The notes under the pieces: model-generated
Databases searched by the model: none
Seen by the model: the letters and a program-made list of their open reading frames with translations, nothing else
Told to the model about the DNA's origin: nothing
Assembly: GCA_009823395.1 (NCBI GenBank)
Contig: CM020507.1
Span: 6,408,501 to 6,472,500, forward strand
Length of the DNA: 64,000 nucleotides
Source: Thamnaconus septentrionalis
Taxonomy: Eukaryota > Chordata > Actinopteri > Tetraodontiformes > Monacanthidae
Reading direction: 5' to 3'
Program-made: the position numbers and the translations under genes
Part shown: piece by piece, positions 47,166 to 58,099 of the stretch
Numbering within the stretch: position 1 is the stretch's first letter
Layout of the letters: every line of letters begins with the position of its first letter

Positions 47166-47484
47166 CAGGTCATCACCTACTCTGCTCAGTCCCACCACCA
47201 GCGTGGTGCCTCTGGTCTGCTCAGTAAGGCACTAGTTTGTCCACAAACCAAACAGCCAGTTGGTTGTAAAGCGACGATACAGCAGAGCGACTGAACAGCA
47301 GGAGGAGAAATAAAGCAGCTTCACTCTTCATCACAGCGACTGGCAGCCATTCTTTCACTCTTTCTTTTCTTTTAGTTTGCATGCTCTTCTCTGTTAACTC
47401 TCCACACCCGTATGGCATCTGGTGGTGGTGGTGGGGAAGGTTGGTGGAGGTGGTGTTGGGTGCGACAACCTCCAACCAGATTGG

Positions 47485-49913
47485 TCAACTCCTGGGCTCG
47501 CTGGGAGGAGCTCCCACCTCCGGGGAGCTCAGCTCCTCCTCTGGGGACAGTGAGCGGAGCAGCAGCAACAGCGGGGTGTCAGAGAAGGAGGAGGAACAGC
47601 AGGCCAAGTTGGGCGGGGGCAGCTCCTGGGAGTGCAGGTCCTGGGGGTGCAGGTCCTGGGAGTGCAGGTCCTGGGGGTGCAGGTCCTGGCTGGCCACCTT
47701 GGCCAGCGAGTTGGAGTGCTCAAGCCGGGTTGGACCGGTGAGGCCCGCCAGGGTCTCCATCTGCTTTGCCCGCCGGCGGACAAGGCCTGACCGCTGCAGC
47801 TGCAGCAGCGCCTCCTGCTGAGGGCCGCAGGGATGTGGCACCAGCTCTGAGGGCTCCCAGGGGCCTTGGCAGGAAGTGCAGGACTTTGGGAAGGAAGCAC
47901 CTGGACGTTGTGAGGGACAAGAATCTGGGAGGTGACTGGAGGGACCGGGAGGAGGGAGCTCTCTCTCCCTGGACTCAGAGGCCTGATGTGAAGTCACAGA
48001 GGGGTCAGAGGTCACCGCCGTGAAGGAAGGACACACCTGGGTTCAGAAAGACACTTCATATAATGGCTATAATGTCCTGGAATGAGCAGTTTGAGAATCT
48101 TTAGGACTGAAAGTCACCTGGTGGTTTTGTGACGACACCAGACGCTTGTTATTGTTGCAGTTTTCATTCAGGGTTGCCAGGTCCATTCCGTTACCCTCCG
48201 ACTCCTCGCCGTCTCCGCCCCCTTTCCCACCGCCGCCGTCAGGCTGCATCAGCACCTCCATCTCCGCCTCGTCCTTCTGCTCCTCCTCCTGCTCCTCAAC
48301 CTCCTCCACCGTGCTGAACTCCAGCCGCAGCCGCAGCTCTTCCAGGGGCTGGGCCCCCCCATGGTGGAGGGGGTGGTCCTGGTCCTGGTCCTGGTCTTGG
48401 TCGTCCAGCAGGGCGTCCCGCTCCACGTCCTCCACCTGGATGAAGATCCTCTCCAGGCCCTCCACGGGGGGGCCACGCCTGGACGGCGTGGACGGCTCGC
48501 TGTCCAGCGCCGAGTCCGACAGCCGCCGGAAGTAGTAGTGGTTGTAGGCCGGGTCCACGTCCAGGGAGACCCCCGGTCTGCAGGGGGTAGCTGGGTCCAC
48601 GTCCAGGGAAACCCCCGGGTCCACGTCCAGGGAGACCCCCGGTCTGCAGGGAGTAGCTGGGTCCATGTCCAGGGAAACCCCCGGGTCCACATCCAGGGAG
48701 ACCTCCTCAGGCCGGAGCTCAGGGGTCAGGTGACCACCCTCTTCCCCTCCGCAGCACTGCGACCCCCCCGCTGAACCCTCGGCCATCTCACAGTCCGCAT
48801 CAGGTTGCCAGAGCTTGTTGTGTCGCTGTTTACTGCAAGAGAACAAGAAAAAAAATCAAGAAATCAATAAAAAATAAATAGCAATAATGTCGGGAACGTA
48901 AAACAGGCCGGCTGACCTCAGCTTCACACTGGGAGCATCTGCAACCGGTTCATAGATACTAGATGTGGTGTGAATGTGACCTAGTGTTATTTAAAGATTG
49001 TTATTCAGTGAGGGGACGGGTGGGGGGCGCTGTGAGCACACCTGGGGAATCTGTTATAAACTGGTAGAGCAAGAGTTTAATAAAAAAAAAAAAAAACTAC
49101 TAAAAAAAAAAAAAACCTCAAAGTTTTGAAACTGATTCCGAGCCTCTGCTGGCGTCCTTCTATCTCTAGACAAAACACAACACTAAATAGATACTAGATA
49201 GATTGATAGATAAAAGATGAATAAATGGATATACTAGATAAATAGCACAGACACAGACAGACACAGACAGACACAGACACAGACCTACACCTCCACAGCC
49301 ACCCACCTGGCGTCCAGGATGCCCTGGTACTCGGCCAGCTGCCTCATGAAGCCCTGGTTAGGCCTGGTGATGCTCCTCCGCTGCTTGACAAAGGTCAGCG
49401 CCTCCTCCAGCGACCAACCAAACTCCTTCATGGCGTAAGCGATGACGGTGGAGGCTGAGCGGCTCACGCCCATCTTACAGTGGACCAGACACTTGGAGTT
49501 GTTCCTCCTACAGCAACGCCACCAGGACAAAGAGCAGCGACACCACCAGGACAAAGAGGAGCATTACCTCTCACATTTCAGATAGAGACAGATAGATTGA
49601 TAGATAGACAGATAGATAGATAGATAGGTAAAGAGATAGATAGATGAGATGTTTGATGATGAGATGTTTCTTCAGAAACACTCACTTGGCCTGGACGATG
49701 AAGTTGTAGGTGTCGTTCCAGTGGGCCAGCAGGTCGGTGGCGTCGTTGTCGTACACACGGACGTTGTGGTAACTGAAGGTCCCTGGGAAGAAATTGTCGA
49801 TCTCTCTGGTCACGTTGAGGATGTAGCGCACCCTGGTGGTGGTGGTGGAGGAGTTAGGAGGAGGTCAATAAGGAGCAGCAACTGCAGCAGCAGCAAAATC
49901 CGATGCTTCCTGA

Positions 49914-49948
<35 letters not shown>

Positions 49949-49952
49949 TGTA

Positions 49953-50014
<62 letters not shown>

Positions 50015-50050
50015 TGTGTATATGTACACACACACACAAACACACACACA

Positions 50051-50094
<44 letters not shown>

Positions 50095-53000
50095 CATGAA
50101 ATGACTCACCCCGTCTCTTGGAGCTCTTCCAAATTAGAAGCGTTCCATTCTGAACCCTGCCAACAAATCAGGACAAAATATAAATCCTTGAAGTGTTTTT
50201 CCGACAAAGTTCTCTTCTTTTGAGATGATTCAAGAAAATCCAAAATAAAACACTTTCTGTTCCAGAAACTCTTCCTACCAGGTAGACGTGATCGAAGATG
50301 AGCGTGGCCTTGTCCATCTGGCCCAGGATGAGCAGCATCTCGTTGTCGATGAACTCTTTGTAGTCCTTCAGCTGGCACTTCATGTGCTGCTCCAGCTCTG
50401 TGCGGATCTACAGCAACAACAGAAGAGGTCTTACTTTCTGGATAAACCGCTGGTAAAATGTTTTTCTCTGTTAAACTGCACAAATGGAGTGAAGCAGTGT
50501 TACACTATTTTACCATCACACACAACACACAACAATGACATTCAATCATAGGTGTCAAACCTATGGCCTGTGGGCCAAATTTGGCCCTGCAGTGTTATTA
50601 TATTTGGCCCCAATACACAATCACTGCTAGAGCTGCTATTATACAGCACATAGCACTAGCGCTAATACTACAAATCCCAGAATGACTGATTGAAGGATAT
50701 TATTATTATTATGACTTTATTGTTGATATGTTATTTATAATTGTATTATCAGCCCGTGGAAAAAGGTTCCTGTTGAAATTTAAATCAGAAGGCTGTGAAT
50801 AAAAAAAGAACCATACAGTTTATCATGACATTTTATTTATTGTGAAGCCTTTGTCACAGTTTGACATTGTGGATTCTTAGTTTGACCTCCTGGTTTAAAT
50901 GTTTATTCTGAGTGCAGGTAGCATTACTGACCTGTTTACAGGTGACGTTGTCCAGGTCCTGGCAGGTCATGATGCTCCTCAGCTTGGCTCTGATCAGAGA
51001 CTCGGTCCTCTCTCGCTCTGAAGGCCTGGCAAACACAGCCAACCATGAATGCCTCTCCATCCCTCCATCCATCCATCCATCCATCCCCCCTCTCGCCTGT
51101 CCAGGTAGGTGGGTGGAGGTGAGCAGTCAGTCCGGCTGCTCCCCAGGTCCGTCTTGACGTTCTCCCTCCTCCTCCTCCTCCTCCTCGCTCTCTCACTCTC
51201 TCTCTCTCTCTCCCTCTCCCTCCCCCGTCCTCCCACCTTCCCCCTCACACCTTCTCCTGCTCTCACCTGTCCAGGTAGGTGGGTGGTGGTGAGCAGTCAG
51301 CCCTGCTGCTCTCCAGGTCCGTCATGATGTTCCACTGGTTGATGCAGCTCTGCTCTGAGCTGATGCAGCTCTGGTAGAAGGTGGTCCAGGTGAGGGCCGT
51401 CCCCCCCGGGAAGTAGTTGTACCTGCGAGACACCTCGCACACCTTGTGCAGCACCTGCAAGGCCGACCTGCAGTGCAGTCGCAGGTCAAGGGTTAATAAT
51501 CTCCCCTACCGCATGAAAAATGAGCACTAGTGTGAATAAAACTCGTCCTCCTCATCCTCCGTCATTGATCACTCGCTCACTCACCACATGGCCTGGACGG
51601 ACACGGGCTTGAAGACGTGGGTATGACCTGCTGTGCTGACTGTGAAACCCCTGCAGTCACAACAACATGTCAAACTGGGACAAAGTCTCGGCCCAGCACT
51701 GATATTGATTGAACTAATCTACTTAGTTAGTTTTTTATGGAGCCAAACAAGCTGAGTATGGAACAAAGCAAAGCTTCATACTAATAACTTCCTATTGCAC
51801 ACACGCAAAATCCAATTTCAAATTAAAAAAAAAAAAACAAAACTCATCAACATCAATAAAATGTCAATAAAAATCATATGGCTCTTTTTCATTTGCAGCC
51901 CCCCCACCTCCGCCCGGTCAATGGATGCGATCTCCGCGGTGTTGGCCCGCGGGTCTTTTCAGGTTATCTGTTTTGGCCCCCATTGAAAAAATTTTGGACA
52001 CCCCTGAGCCAGACTCACCCGTCCCCGTCCAGGTGGATGTTGGTGTCGCTCCACAGTGGCAGCACCATCCCAATGGAACAGCTTTGGCTGGGAAAGGACA
52101 AGAAACCTCCATCAAAACAGCACTTCATTTTTATGGAAACCAAGTCAGCTTGGTGCTGTATGGATGGACATGATGTTGTTGTTGTTGTTATAAATCTTAT
52201 TGTGGTTTCATGTGTGCAGTCACACAAAGCTGTAGTTAAACCCGTGTAATCAATCTCGGCTATCTATCCATCGACCTAGTATTTATCTATCTTGTATCTA
52301 TCTAGTATCTACCCATTTACTATCTATAAATCATTTATCAATCTACTATCTATTTTCTATCTATCTAGTGGTTATCTATCTACTATTAATCTAGTATCAA
52401 TCTCTCTACTATCCATCGATCTAGTATTTATCTATCTTGTATCTATCTAGTATCTACCCATTTACTATTTATCTATCTACTATTTTGTATCTATCTAGTG
52501 TCTATCTATCTACTATTAATCTAGTATCTATCTATCTAGCATCTATCCCTCTGCTATCTAGTATCTATCTAGTATCTATCCCTCTGCTATCTAGTATCTA
52601 TCTAGTATCTATCCCTCTGCTATCTAGTATCTATCCCTCTGCTATCTAGTATCTATCCCTCTGCTATCTAGTATCTATCCCTCTGCTATCTAGTATCTAT
52701 CCCTCTGCTATCTAGTATCTATCTATCTAGTATCTATCCCTCTGCTATCTAGTATCTATCCCTCTACTATCTAGTATCTATCCCTCTACTATCTAGTATC
52801 TATCCCTCTGCTATCTATCCATCCATCTATCCATCCAGTGTCCAGTATGCAGTATCTCCCCGGTGCAGCAGCAGGTGGTGGTGTTCTCCTCACCAGTCTT
52901 TGCTGGTGAAGTCCACTCCCAGCAGGATGTTCTCCTCTGTGTCCTGCCTCCCACTGGTGTAGACCACCACCATGTAGCGGACCCGCTCAGACCAGGAGCT

Positions 53001-55996
53001 CTCCAGCCGCACCGCCTTCAGAGAAGAAGACATGAACAGAGTCACTTCAGCAGTCAGAGTGCAGAGAGACGCATCGCAGTAAAGGTGCAAGACACCCGTT
53101 AAGATGGGTGTGTGTGTGTGTGTGTGTGTGTGTTTTGTGCGCGCGCGCGTGCGTGCACGCTCCCTCACCAGTTTAATCCTGTCCTCCGAGCGCAGGATGT
53201 TGATCATCACCTGCAGGTGTTGAGGAAGGTCACCTGGGAACAGCAGCAGCAGTGAGTCGTCACTCTGAGACTGTTGATCAGAACCAGAGGTCCGGTCTCT
53301 GTATGTCACAGGCAGCTATAGAACCACTGGAAAAGGTCCCAAATGACCGTACAACCACTGAAAAATGCTCCGAATCAGTCTTTTTTTTTGACACAACGTT
53401 GCACTTTGGTGTTTATGTGACTTGATTAAAAGGACATTTTATCTGTTTGAGGGTCGTTGCTTTAGTTTCACTGCAGAGAATTGATTGGTGTGTTTGCACC
53501 ACTTTTTGATGGATGGCTGAAACAGTTTTTAAAGGGTGTGTTAATGATTTACTCATTGTTCTTTATTTCAACCAGTTTGTCTTGCGATGCTGTTGGTCAC
53601 TTTGTCACACAGCTGTAAATGACATTGACATCATCAATCTTTCATGATGTCACTTCTATGTGGATGCTGGATACTTAATGCATCACTGAGCCTGATGGTT
53701 CTGGTTCTGTGTTGTTTTGAAGCAGCAGTATAGAACTAGAATAAACTAGACTCCAACACTGATCAGAACATAATGCAGGTCTGCGAGGTGACGCAGAACA
53801 AGTCTCATCTGAAGTTTGTGATGTTATACTGCTCCATAGTGTTAGAAGAGGCCTGGCCCCTTAAGAGCTCAAGTGTTCCCCTCCAGGTCTCTGACCTGTC
53901 AGCCAGCAAGAGGTGGATGTAGTAATGGGAGTATTCATTTAGGATTCATCCAGTCAGTTGGAAGAGCAGCAAGTCAATGATGAGACCAAGTTCACATTGC
54001 AAACTATGTTCTATCAGTAGGGGGCGTCCTGCTGGTCTCCTACCTGCATGTTTGTGGTGAGGATGTGACTTGTGGCTGCTGCTGCTGCTGCTGCTGCTGC
54101 TGCCCTGCTGCAGGAAGAGTGCAGCTCCCTTCACCATGAAGAAGCTCTCACTCAGGCTGCGGAACAAGAGGGTCAGCGACACAGTTACATACCAGTCAAG
54201 AAACGAGCCCATGCAACCTAGAACCACCCAGAACCAACCTAGAGCCACCCAGAACTCATAAAACCCAATTATTTGACTCACCTCTGGTTGAGCCGCCTCT
54301 CATCTTCGCTGCCCACATCCTGCAACAAGACAAGACTTTGTTTGCACGGTCTAGACATATTTCAACATTTCCAGGAAATACAGTGAACCGCATTCCACAT
54401 GATCAATAAGTGATAGAACTGCTACAAGATGAGTCATCATTCTCCCACATTTGACTGGCTGAACTGTTTCTCATCTTCTCTGCACTAATAAATATGCTTC
54501 ACATTTGACGGAGTTGCAAGGTTTATTTTTTGCCCAGTATATCTGTAAAGTAATGATGGTAACAGGTGCACATTGTATTACCTGCAGACAGGAAGTTCAG
54601 AAAACCATGTTGGACTTTTAGCGAGAGAACATTGTAAGAAAAAAAAGAGTTTTTTTCTCGCAGTGCGACAAAAAAAAACAACCACTCAACAACCTCAAAA
54701 AAAAATTAAGTAAACGACTGTCTACAAATCACATGATAGCATGTGACCCAAAACAATCACAATGCAAAACAATACAGCATATCAACTGCAATGGAGGAAA
54801 TGCAGCTATTTTAGGACTGACTGACTGTAAATATAATTTCTTCTTCCCGTTTTGGCTTAAGGTCTGCATTAAAAAGCTTTAACCGGCTATTTATGGGCCC
54901 CCAGGCCGTAGTTTGCCCACACCTGGTTTTCCTCCACCCTTCTTCTGCTGCTGCTACAACCCCCCCATTCCCCCCACTAGAAGATGACATCATCGCTGCA
55001 GCAACTTCATCCCACCGGTTCTCACAGAGCTGCTGTGGACGGTGCTCTGAGTGACGTCACGTTTTTAAGCTGCTCTCAGTGACGTCACGTTAAGCGAGGG
55101 GGGGCGGGCTTTGATCCATGTCTGTATCTTATTATTTTTCTTTCCCCCACGTTCAGCACATTAAGCACAGCACTGTAACAGCCAGGGTTAGCAGCAGCAG
55201 GTGCTTGGCGCCCCCCACTGGTAATCAAGGAGCAAGGAAATGACTGGACATGTATATAAGCCTAAAAAGTTTGAATTATTTCTTATTGTTTCTCAGTGTG
55301 ATAAGTTCAAAGCCCTGTAAAAATACATATGATACTTTCCACTGGATTTTTTTTTCTCCTGAAAAGAACGTGTCTTAGAGCCTTTGCAGCTCACACATCC
55401 ATCGATTCATATATATATATATATATATATAGTACAGAAAACACACATTTGTCTCTAGTCTTTTTAAATCCAGACTCAACACTCTGAGTGGGTAGTTTAT
55501 ATGAACATCTCTAATGTATTCTAATGTATACAACATGATGTTCCCAGTGTCAGTCCCTCAGTCTCACTGGAATGCTAAGGTTAGCCGCAGCTAACCCCCA
55601 GCAGCAGCATCCTCAACACGTCACTGTCGAATCATTGACAACATTTTGACACGGCGATAAATCTCCTCTCGATGAACGCGTCTGAGCGCCACCGCCAGTT
55701 TTATTTCACCGGTGTCGACATGTTCTAATAGCCAACAACACAAGAGCCCCCCGGCCATTACTGTGCTAACTGGGTCTAGCCGGTGCTAGCTGGGGATAGC
55801 ACCGGCTAGCGAAGTGATGGCCGGGAGGGGCTATTGTGATAGTGACTATTAGCACAATAGCCCCCCCTCCCCCACCTCCATCATTGCGCTACCTAGTGCT
55901 AGCTGATGCTAGCTAAGGGGGCATTATAACGGAGCTAGGATGCTAACGTAGCATCAAGCAGCAGCGGCCCTATTTTCCAGTATCTTCTTCTTCCCT

Positions 55997-56046
<50 letters not shown>

Positions 56047-56128
56047 CCCCGGCCGTGGTGGTCGCGGTGCTGGCGGACGAGGCGGCTGTGCTCGGGGTGG
56101 GGGACCGCTGCAGGGTGACCAGCGCCAT
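47485..56128 (-). CDS. ssh1: Slingshot-1 cofilin phosphatase (880 aa, 15 exons)
   Basis: Dual-specificity phosphatase that dephosphorylates and activates ADF/cofilin on actin filaments. Exons: 56128-56045, 54319-54282, 54156-54044, 53233-53169, 53015-52894, 52087-52019, 51650-51585, 51467-51267, 51025-50932, 50407-50279, 50156-50110, 49832-49686, 49507-49307, 48832-48118, 48036-47485; total 2643 nt. The start MALVTLQRSPTPS and SLSESFFMVKGAALFLQQGS match human SSH1. A conserved Slingshot N-terminal region (to about 250) and a DEK-C-like segment (about 255-310, SLIRAKLRSIM) come next. The phosphatase domain is at about 325-460, with HCKMGVSRSAST (Cys402 nucleophile). The variable tail keeps YYFRRLSDSALDSEP, QLQRSGLVRRRAKQME and SNSLAKV. 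Human SSH1 is 1049 aa; the difference is in the tail. Exon 3 has a Ser9 run, exons 14 and 15 have coding repeats, and intron 1 begins inside a (GT)n tract. Confidence 0.97.
48543..48720. repeat. Coding minisatellite in ssh1 exon 14
   Basis: About five copies of a unit encoding GVSLDVDP, two of them followed by ATPCRP. The DNA unit GTCCACGTCCAGGGA.AC(C)CC recurs with few changes. It lies in the tail between the phosphatase domain and YYFRRLSDS. Confidence 0.93.
49919..50095. repeat. Compound (TATG)n-(TA)n-(CA)n repeat
   Basis: TATG units (49919-49958), TA (about 49964-49994) and interrupted CA (49995-50093). It ends 17 bp from the ssh1 exon 11 donor. Confidence 0.96.
50548..50845. mobile_element. 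hAT family B copy (left half)
   Basis: Reads GTGTCAAACCTATGGCCTGT, CCCAATACACAATCACTGC and ACAAATCCCAGAATG, colinear with 33817-34120. The right half is missing. Lies in the ssh1 intron between exons 9 and 10. Confidence 0.78.
51091..51162 (-). pseudogene. Duplicated 3' end of ssh1 exon 8
   Basis: About 65 of 72 positions match 51261-51332, the last part of ssh1 exon 8 with its donor. The frame encodes SSRTDCSPPPTYLDR. The copied donor is GC (CAG|GCGAGA) instead of GT. Upstream on the minus strand is purine-rich GA/GAG sequence, so there is no acceptor. Probably a dead exon fragment from a 170-bp-offset tandem duplication. Confidence 0.85.
51655..52011. mobile_element. hAT fragments (family B, inverted, then a related element)
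   Basis: 51655-51835 matches the reverse of the right half of 33817-34371 (GACAAAGTCTCGGCCCAGCA, TTTATGGAGCCAAACAAG). 51840-52011 reads toward an end TTTTGGACACCCCTG, the reverse of the hAT-like start CAGGGGTGTCCAAAA, with a different interior. Both lie in the ssh1 intron between exons 6 and 7. Confidence 0.68.
52258..52850. repeat. CTAT-based satellite with higher-order units
   Basis: About 590 bp of TATC/TAGT tetranucleotides. The right half has a regular 22-bp unit, CTATCTAGTATCTATCCCTC plus TG. Lies in the ssh1 intron between exons 5 and 6. Confidence 0.95.
53312..53761. mobile_element. hAT family C copy, extended
   Basis: Reads TAGAACCACTGGAAAAGGTC, TTTGCACCACTTTTTGATGG and GATGCTGGATACTTAATGCA, and ends AGACTCCAACACTG. 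Colinear with 40075-40565. Lies in the ssh1 intron between exons 3 and 4. Confidence 0.72.
54786..54928. mobile_element. hAT family A fragment, inverted
   Basis: Ends CAGGCCGTAGTTTGCCCACA followed by CCTGG, the terminal sequence of family A, with the TTTTGGCTTAAGG block inside. Lies in ssh1 intron 1. Confidence 0.7.
55748..55864. repeat. Two adjacent perfect inverted repeats in ssh1 intron 1
   Basis: CTAGCCGGTGCT (55776-55787) pairs with AGCACCGGCTAG (55798-55809), with outer arms GGCCAT/ATGGCC. GGGGCTATTGTG (55827-55838) pairs with CACAATAGCCCC (55853-55864). Both are about 200-300 bp inside the intron from exon 1. Confidence 0.88.
55999..56044. repeat. (CA)n tract on the ssh1 exon 1 donor
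   Basis: On the minus strand intron 1 begins GAG|GTGTGTGTG..., so the donor GT is the first unit of a tract of about 23 GT dinucleotides. Confidence 0.96.
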
Positions 56129-56423
56129 GACTGTCTGCAGGCCGAGAGGGTGGTGCGGATCGGGGTGGCCGCTGGCTGGTCCTGCTGGTTTTGGTGGTCC
56201 TGGAGGGTCTGGTGGGTCTGAGGGGGAGCTAGCGACACATGCGACTGATGGAAGGACGGAGAGGAGCCGACTGAGGGAGGGAGGGGAGAGAAAAAAGAGG
56301 AAGGAAGGGGGGGAGGGGGTGATTAGTGTGCGTGCGTGCGTGCGTGCGTGCGTGCACTAGTGATGGAAATTCTGGTTCTTTTCCAGAGAACCAGTTCTTT
56401 TGGCTCGGCTCTCTAAGACTCCA

Positions 56424-56442
56424 AATAAATAAATAAATAAAT

Positions 56443-56532
<90 letters not shown>

Positions 56533-56541
56533 ATATATATA
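56424..56541. repeat. Compound (AAAT)n-(CA)n-(TA)n repeat
   Basis: AAAT (56424-56443), CA (56444-56484) and TA to 56526, with more TA to 56541. Confidence 0.96.
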
Positions 56542-56929
56542 TATGTATAATACATAGTATGCATTGCAAGAACTGCTGACCAGTAAATATATCCAACAAC
56601 CTCCAACTGCTGCGACTATCAGCAGCTTTTAGCTCTAAAGACTGGGGACGACACATGTATTTCCATATGACAGCTAGACTCTAATTCAAGAGTTACCACA
56701 CACTCTTCTTTGCTCGACAAGTTCTACAACTAGTGAGTGTAGTTGTGAGTGACTGCGTGCAAACTTGAGAGGAATGGCTTAAGAATATAGAATACAAAGT
56801 TAACAAGTGTAACGAGAGAAAAACCAACTGCTGCTGCAGCTGTGTTCATTTGGACAGGACTATGTAATATTAATGATGATGATGATGATGATCAAAGTTG
56901 CGTTGAGCAGTGAACCCTCAAGCAAGTCC

Positions 56930-56930
<1 letters not shown>

Positions 56931-56981
<51 letters not shown>

Positions 56982-56982
56982 T
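56931..56982. repeat. (GATA)n tetranucleotide repeat
   Basis: About 13 perfect units. A second tract lies at 57892-57942. Confidence 0.97.
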
Positions 56983-57017
56983 TTTATGTTTTATTTAAGT
57001 ATTTAAGTATTATTTTC

Positions 57018-57323
57018 TGCCCGGGCCTGGGACCTTTCTGTGTGGAGTTTGCATGTTCTCCCTGTGTCTGCGTGGGTTCTCTCCGGGTTCTCCAGCTTCC
57101 TCCCACAGTCCAAAAACATGCATGTGAGGTCATTTGAACATTCTAAATTGTCCGTAGGTGTGCATGTGAGTGTGAATGGTTGTTTGTTTCTATGTGGCCC
57201 TGCGATGAACTGGCGACTTGTTCAGGGTGTCACCCTGCCTTCGCCCTAAGACAGCTGGGATAGGCTCCAGCAGACCCCTGTGACCCTGAATAGGAATAAC
57301 CGGCTATAGAAGATGAATGAATG
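57018..57323 (+). mobile_element. 5'-truncated copy of the 25284 SINE
   Basis: Matches the body of the element at 25284 from CCCGGGCCTGGGACC to the GAATGAATG tail but lacks the tRNA-like head. The flanks AGTATTATTTTC (57006-57017) and AGTATTATTCTC (57324-57335) match at 11 of 12 positions, so truncation occurred at insertion rather than later. Confidence 0.85.
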
Positions 57324-57634
57324 AGTATTATTCTCTTCACTTGCAATGACTCACTTTCGTCACAAGATGGGAGCATTGAGCTGTGAGCCATCCAGAAGAA
57401 GATTCAGGTTTGTTTTTTAGCAGAAGTGATGATAGATAAGTAGATAGATATATAGATATATAGATATATAGATAGATAGATAGGTAGATAGATTTGCACC
57501 ACTCCAGTGTTGTAACATTACAACCCACATACATTGTTTCCGGCAATAACTCACCTCACAACACTCAACACTTTCTCTTGTCACACAACCACTACACATC
57601 ATATCTCAAACCCCTCCCGCACCCCCTCTTAAAT

Positions 57635-57636
<2 letters not shown>

Positions 57637-57688
<52 letters not shown>
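57637..57688. repeat. (CA)n microsatellite
   Basis: About 26 CA units. Confidence 0.97.
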
Positions 57689-57689
<1 letters not shown>

Positions 57690-57891
57690 CTCAGGATACG
57701 ATCTTCTTGCTCAACTTGAACTCTGTCAAACATTTACACTCGTTAATTGCGGAGAAACACTTATTGACAGGTGTGTGAACTGGTGTGTGAACGAGTTCCA
57801 TTGGTGTATTTAAAGTTGTCCTAGTCTAACTGGATCAACTGGTGTGTAAGTAAAACTGCTGGGATGGAAAAAGGAAAACGGCTGTTAGGGT

Positions 57892-57892
57892 T

Positions 57893-57933
<41 letters not shown>

Positions 57934-57942
57934 CAGATAGAC
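57892..57942. repeat. (GATA)n tetranucleotide repeat
   Basis: About 12 units with one GACA interruption. Confidence 0.96.
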
Positions 57943-58099
57943 TCCCAACCCCCTCCTCCTCCATTGGCCGACAGTGTCACGTGACACTGGTAGGTCTTGA
58001 GTCACGCCCCAAAACCGACCCCAGCAGGCGCAGCAGCAATGTGAGCTATGAGAGTGAACATAGTGAAAGTATTTATTATCTGCTGTGGAATGTGGATTA

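Larger units (their letters stand above)
46386..47484 (-). other. Probable ssh1 3' UTR
   Basis: Follows the ssh1 stop on the minus strand. Two AATAAA signals on that strand (plus TTTATT at 46411-46416 and 46440-46445) could end it about 1.1 kb downstream. It includes the GA tract at 46861-46987 and a two-copy repeat at 47075-47165. Inferred from position and signals. Confidence 0.5.
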
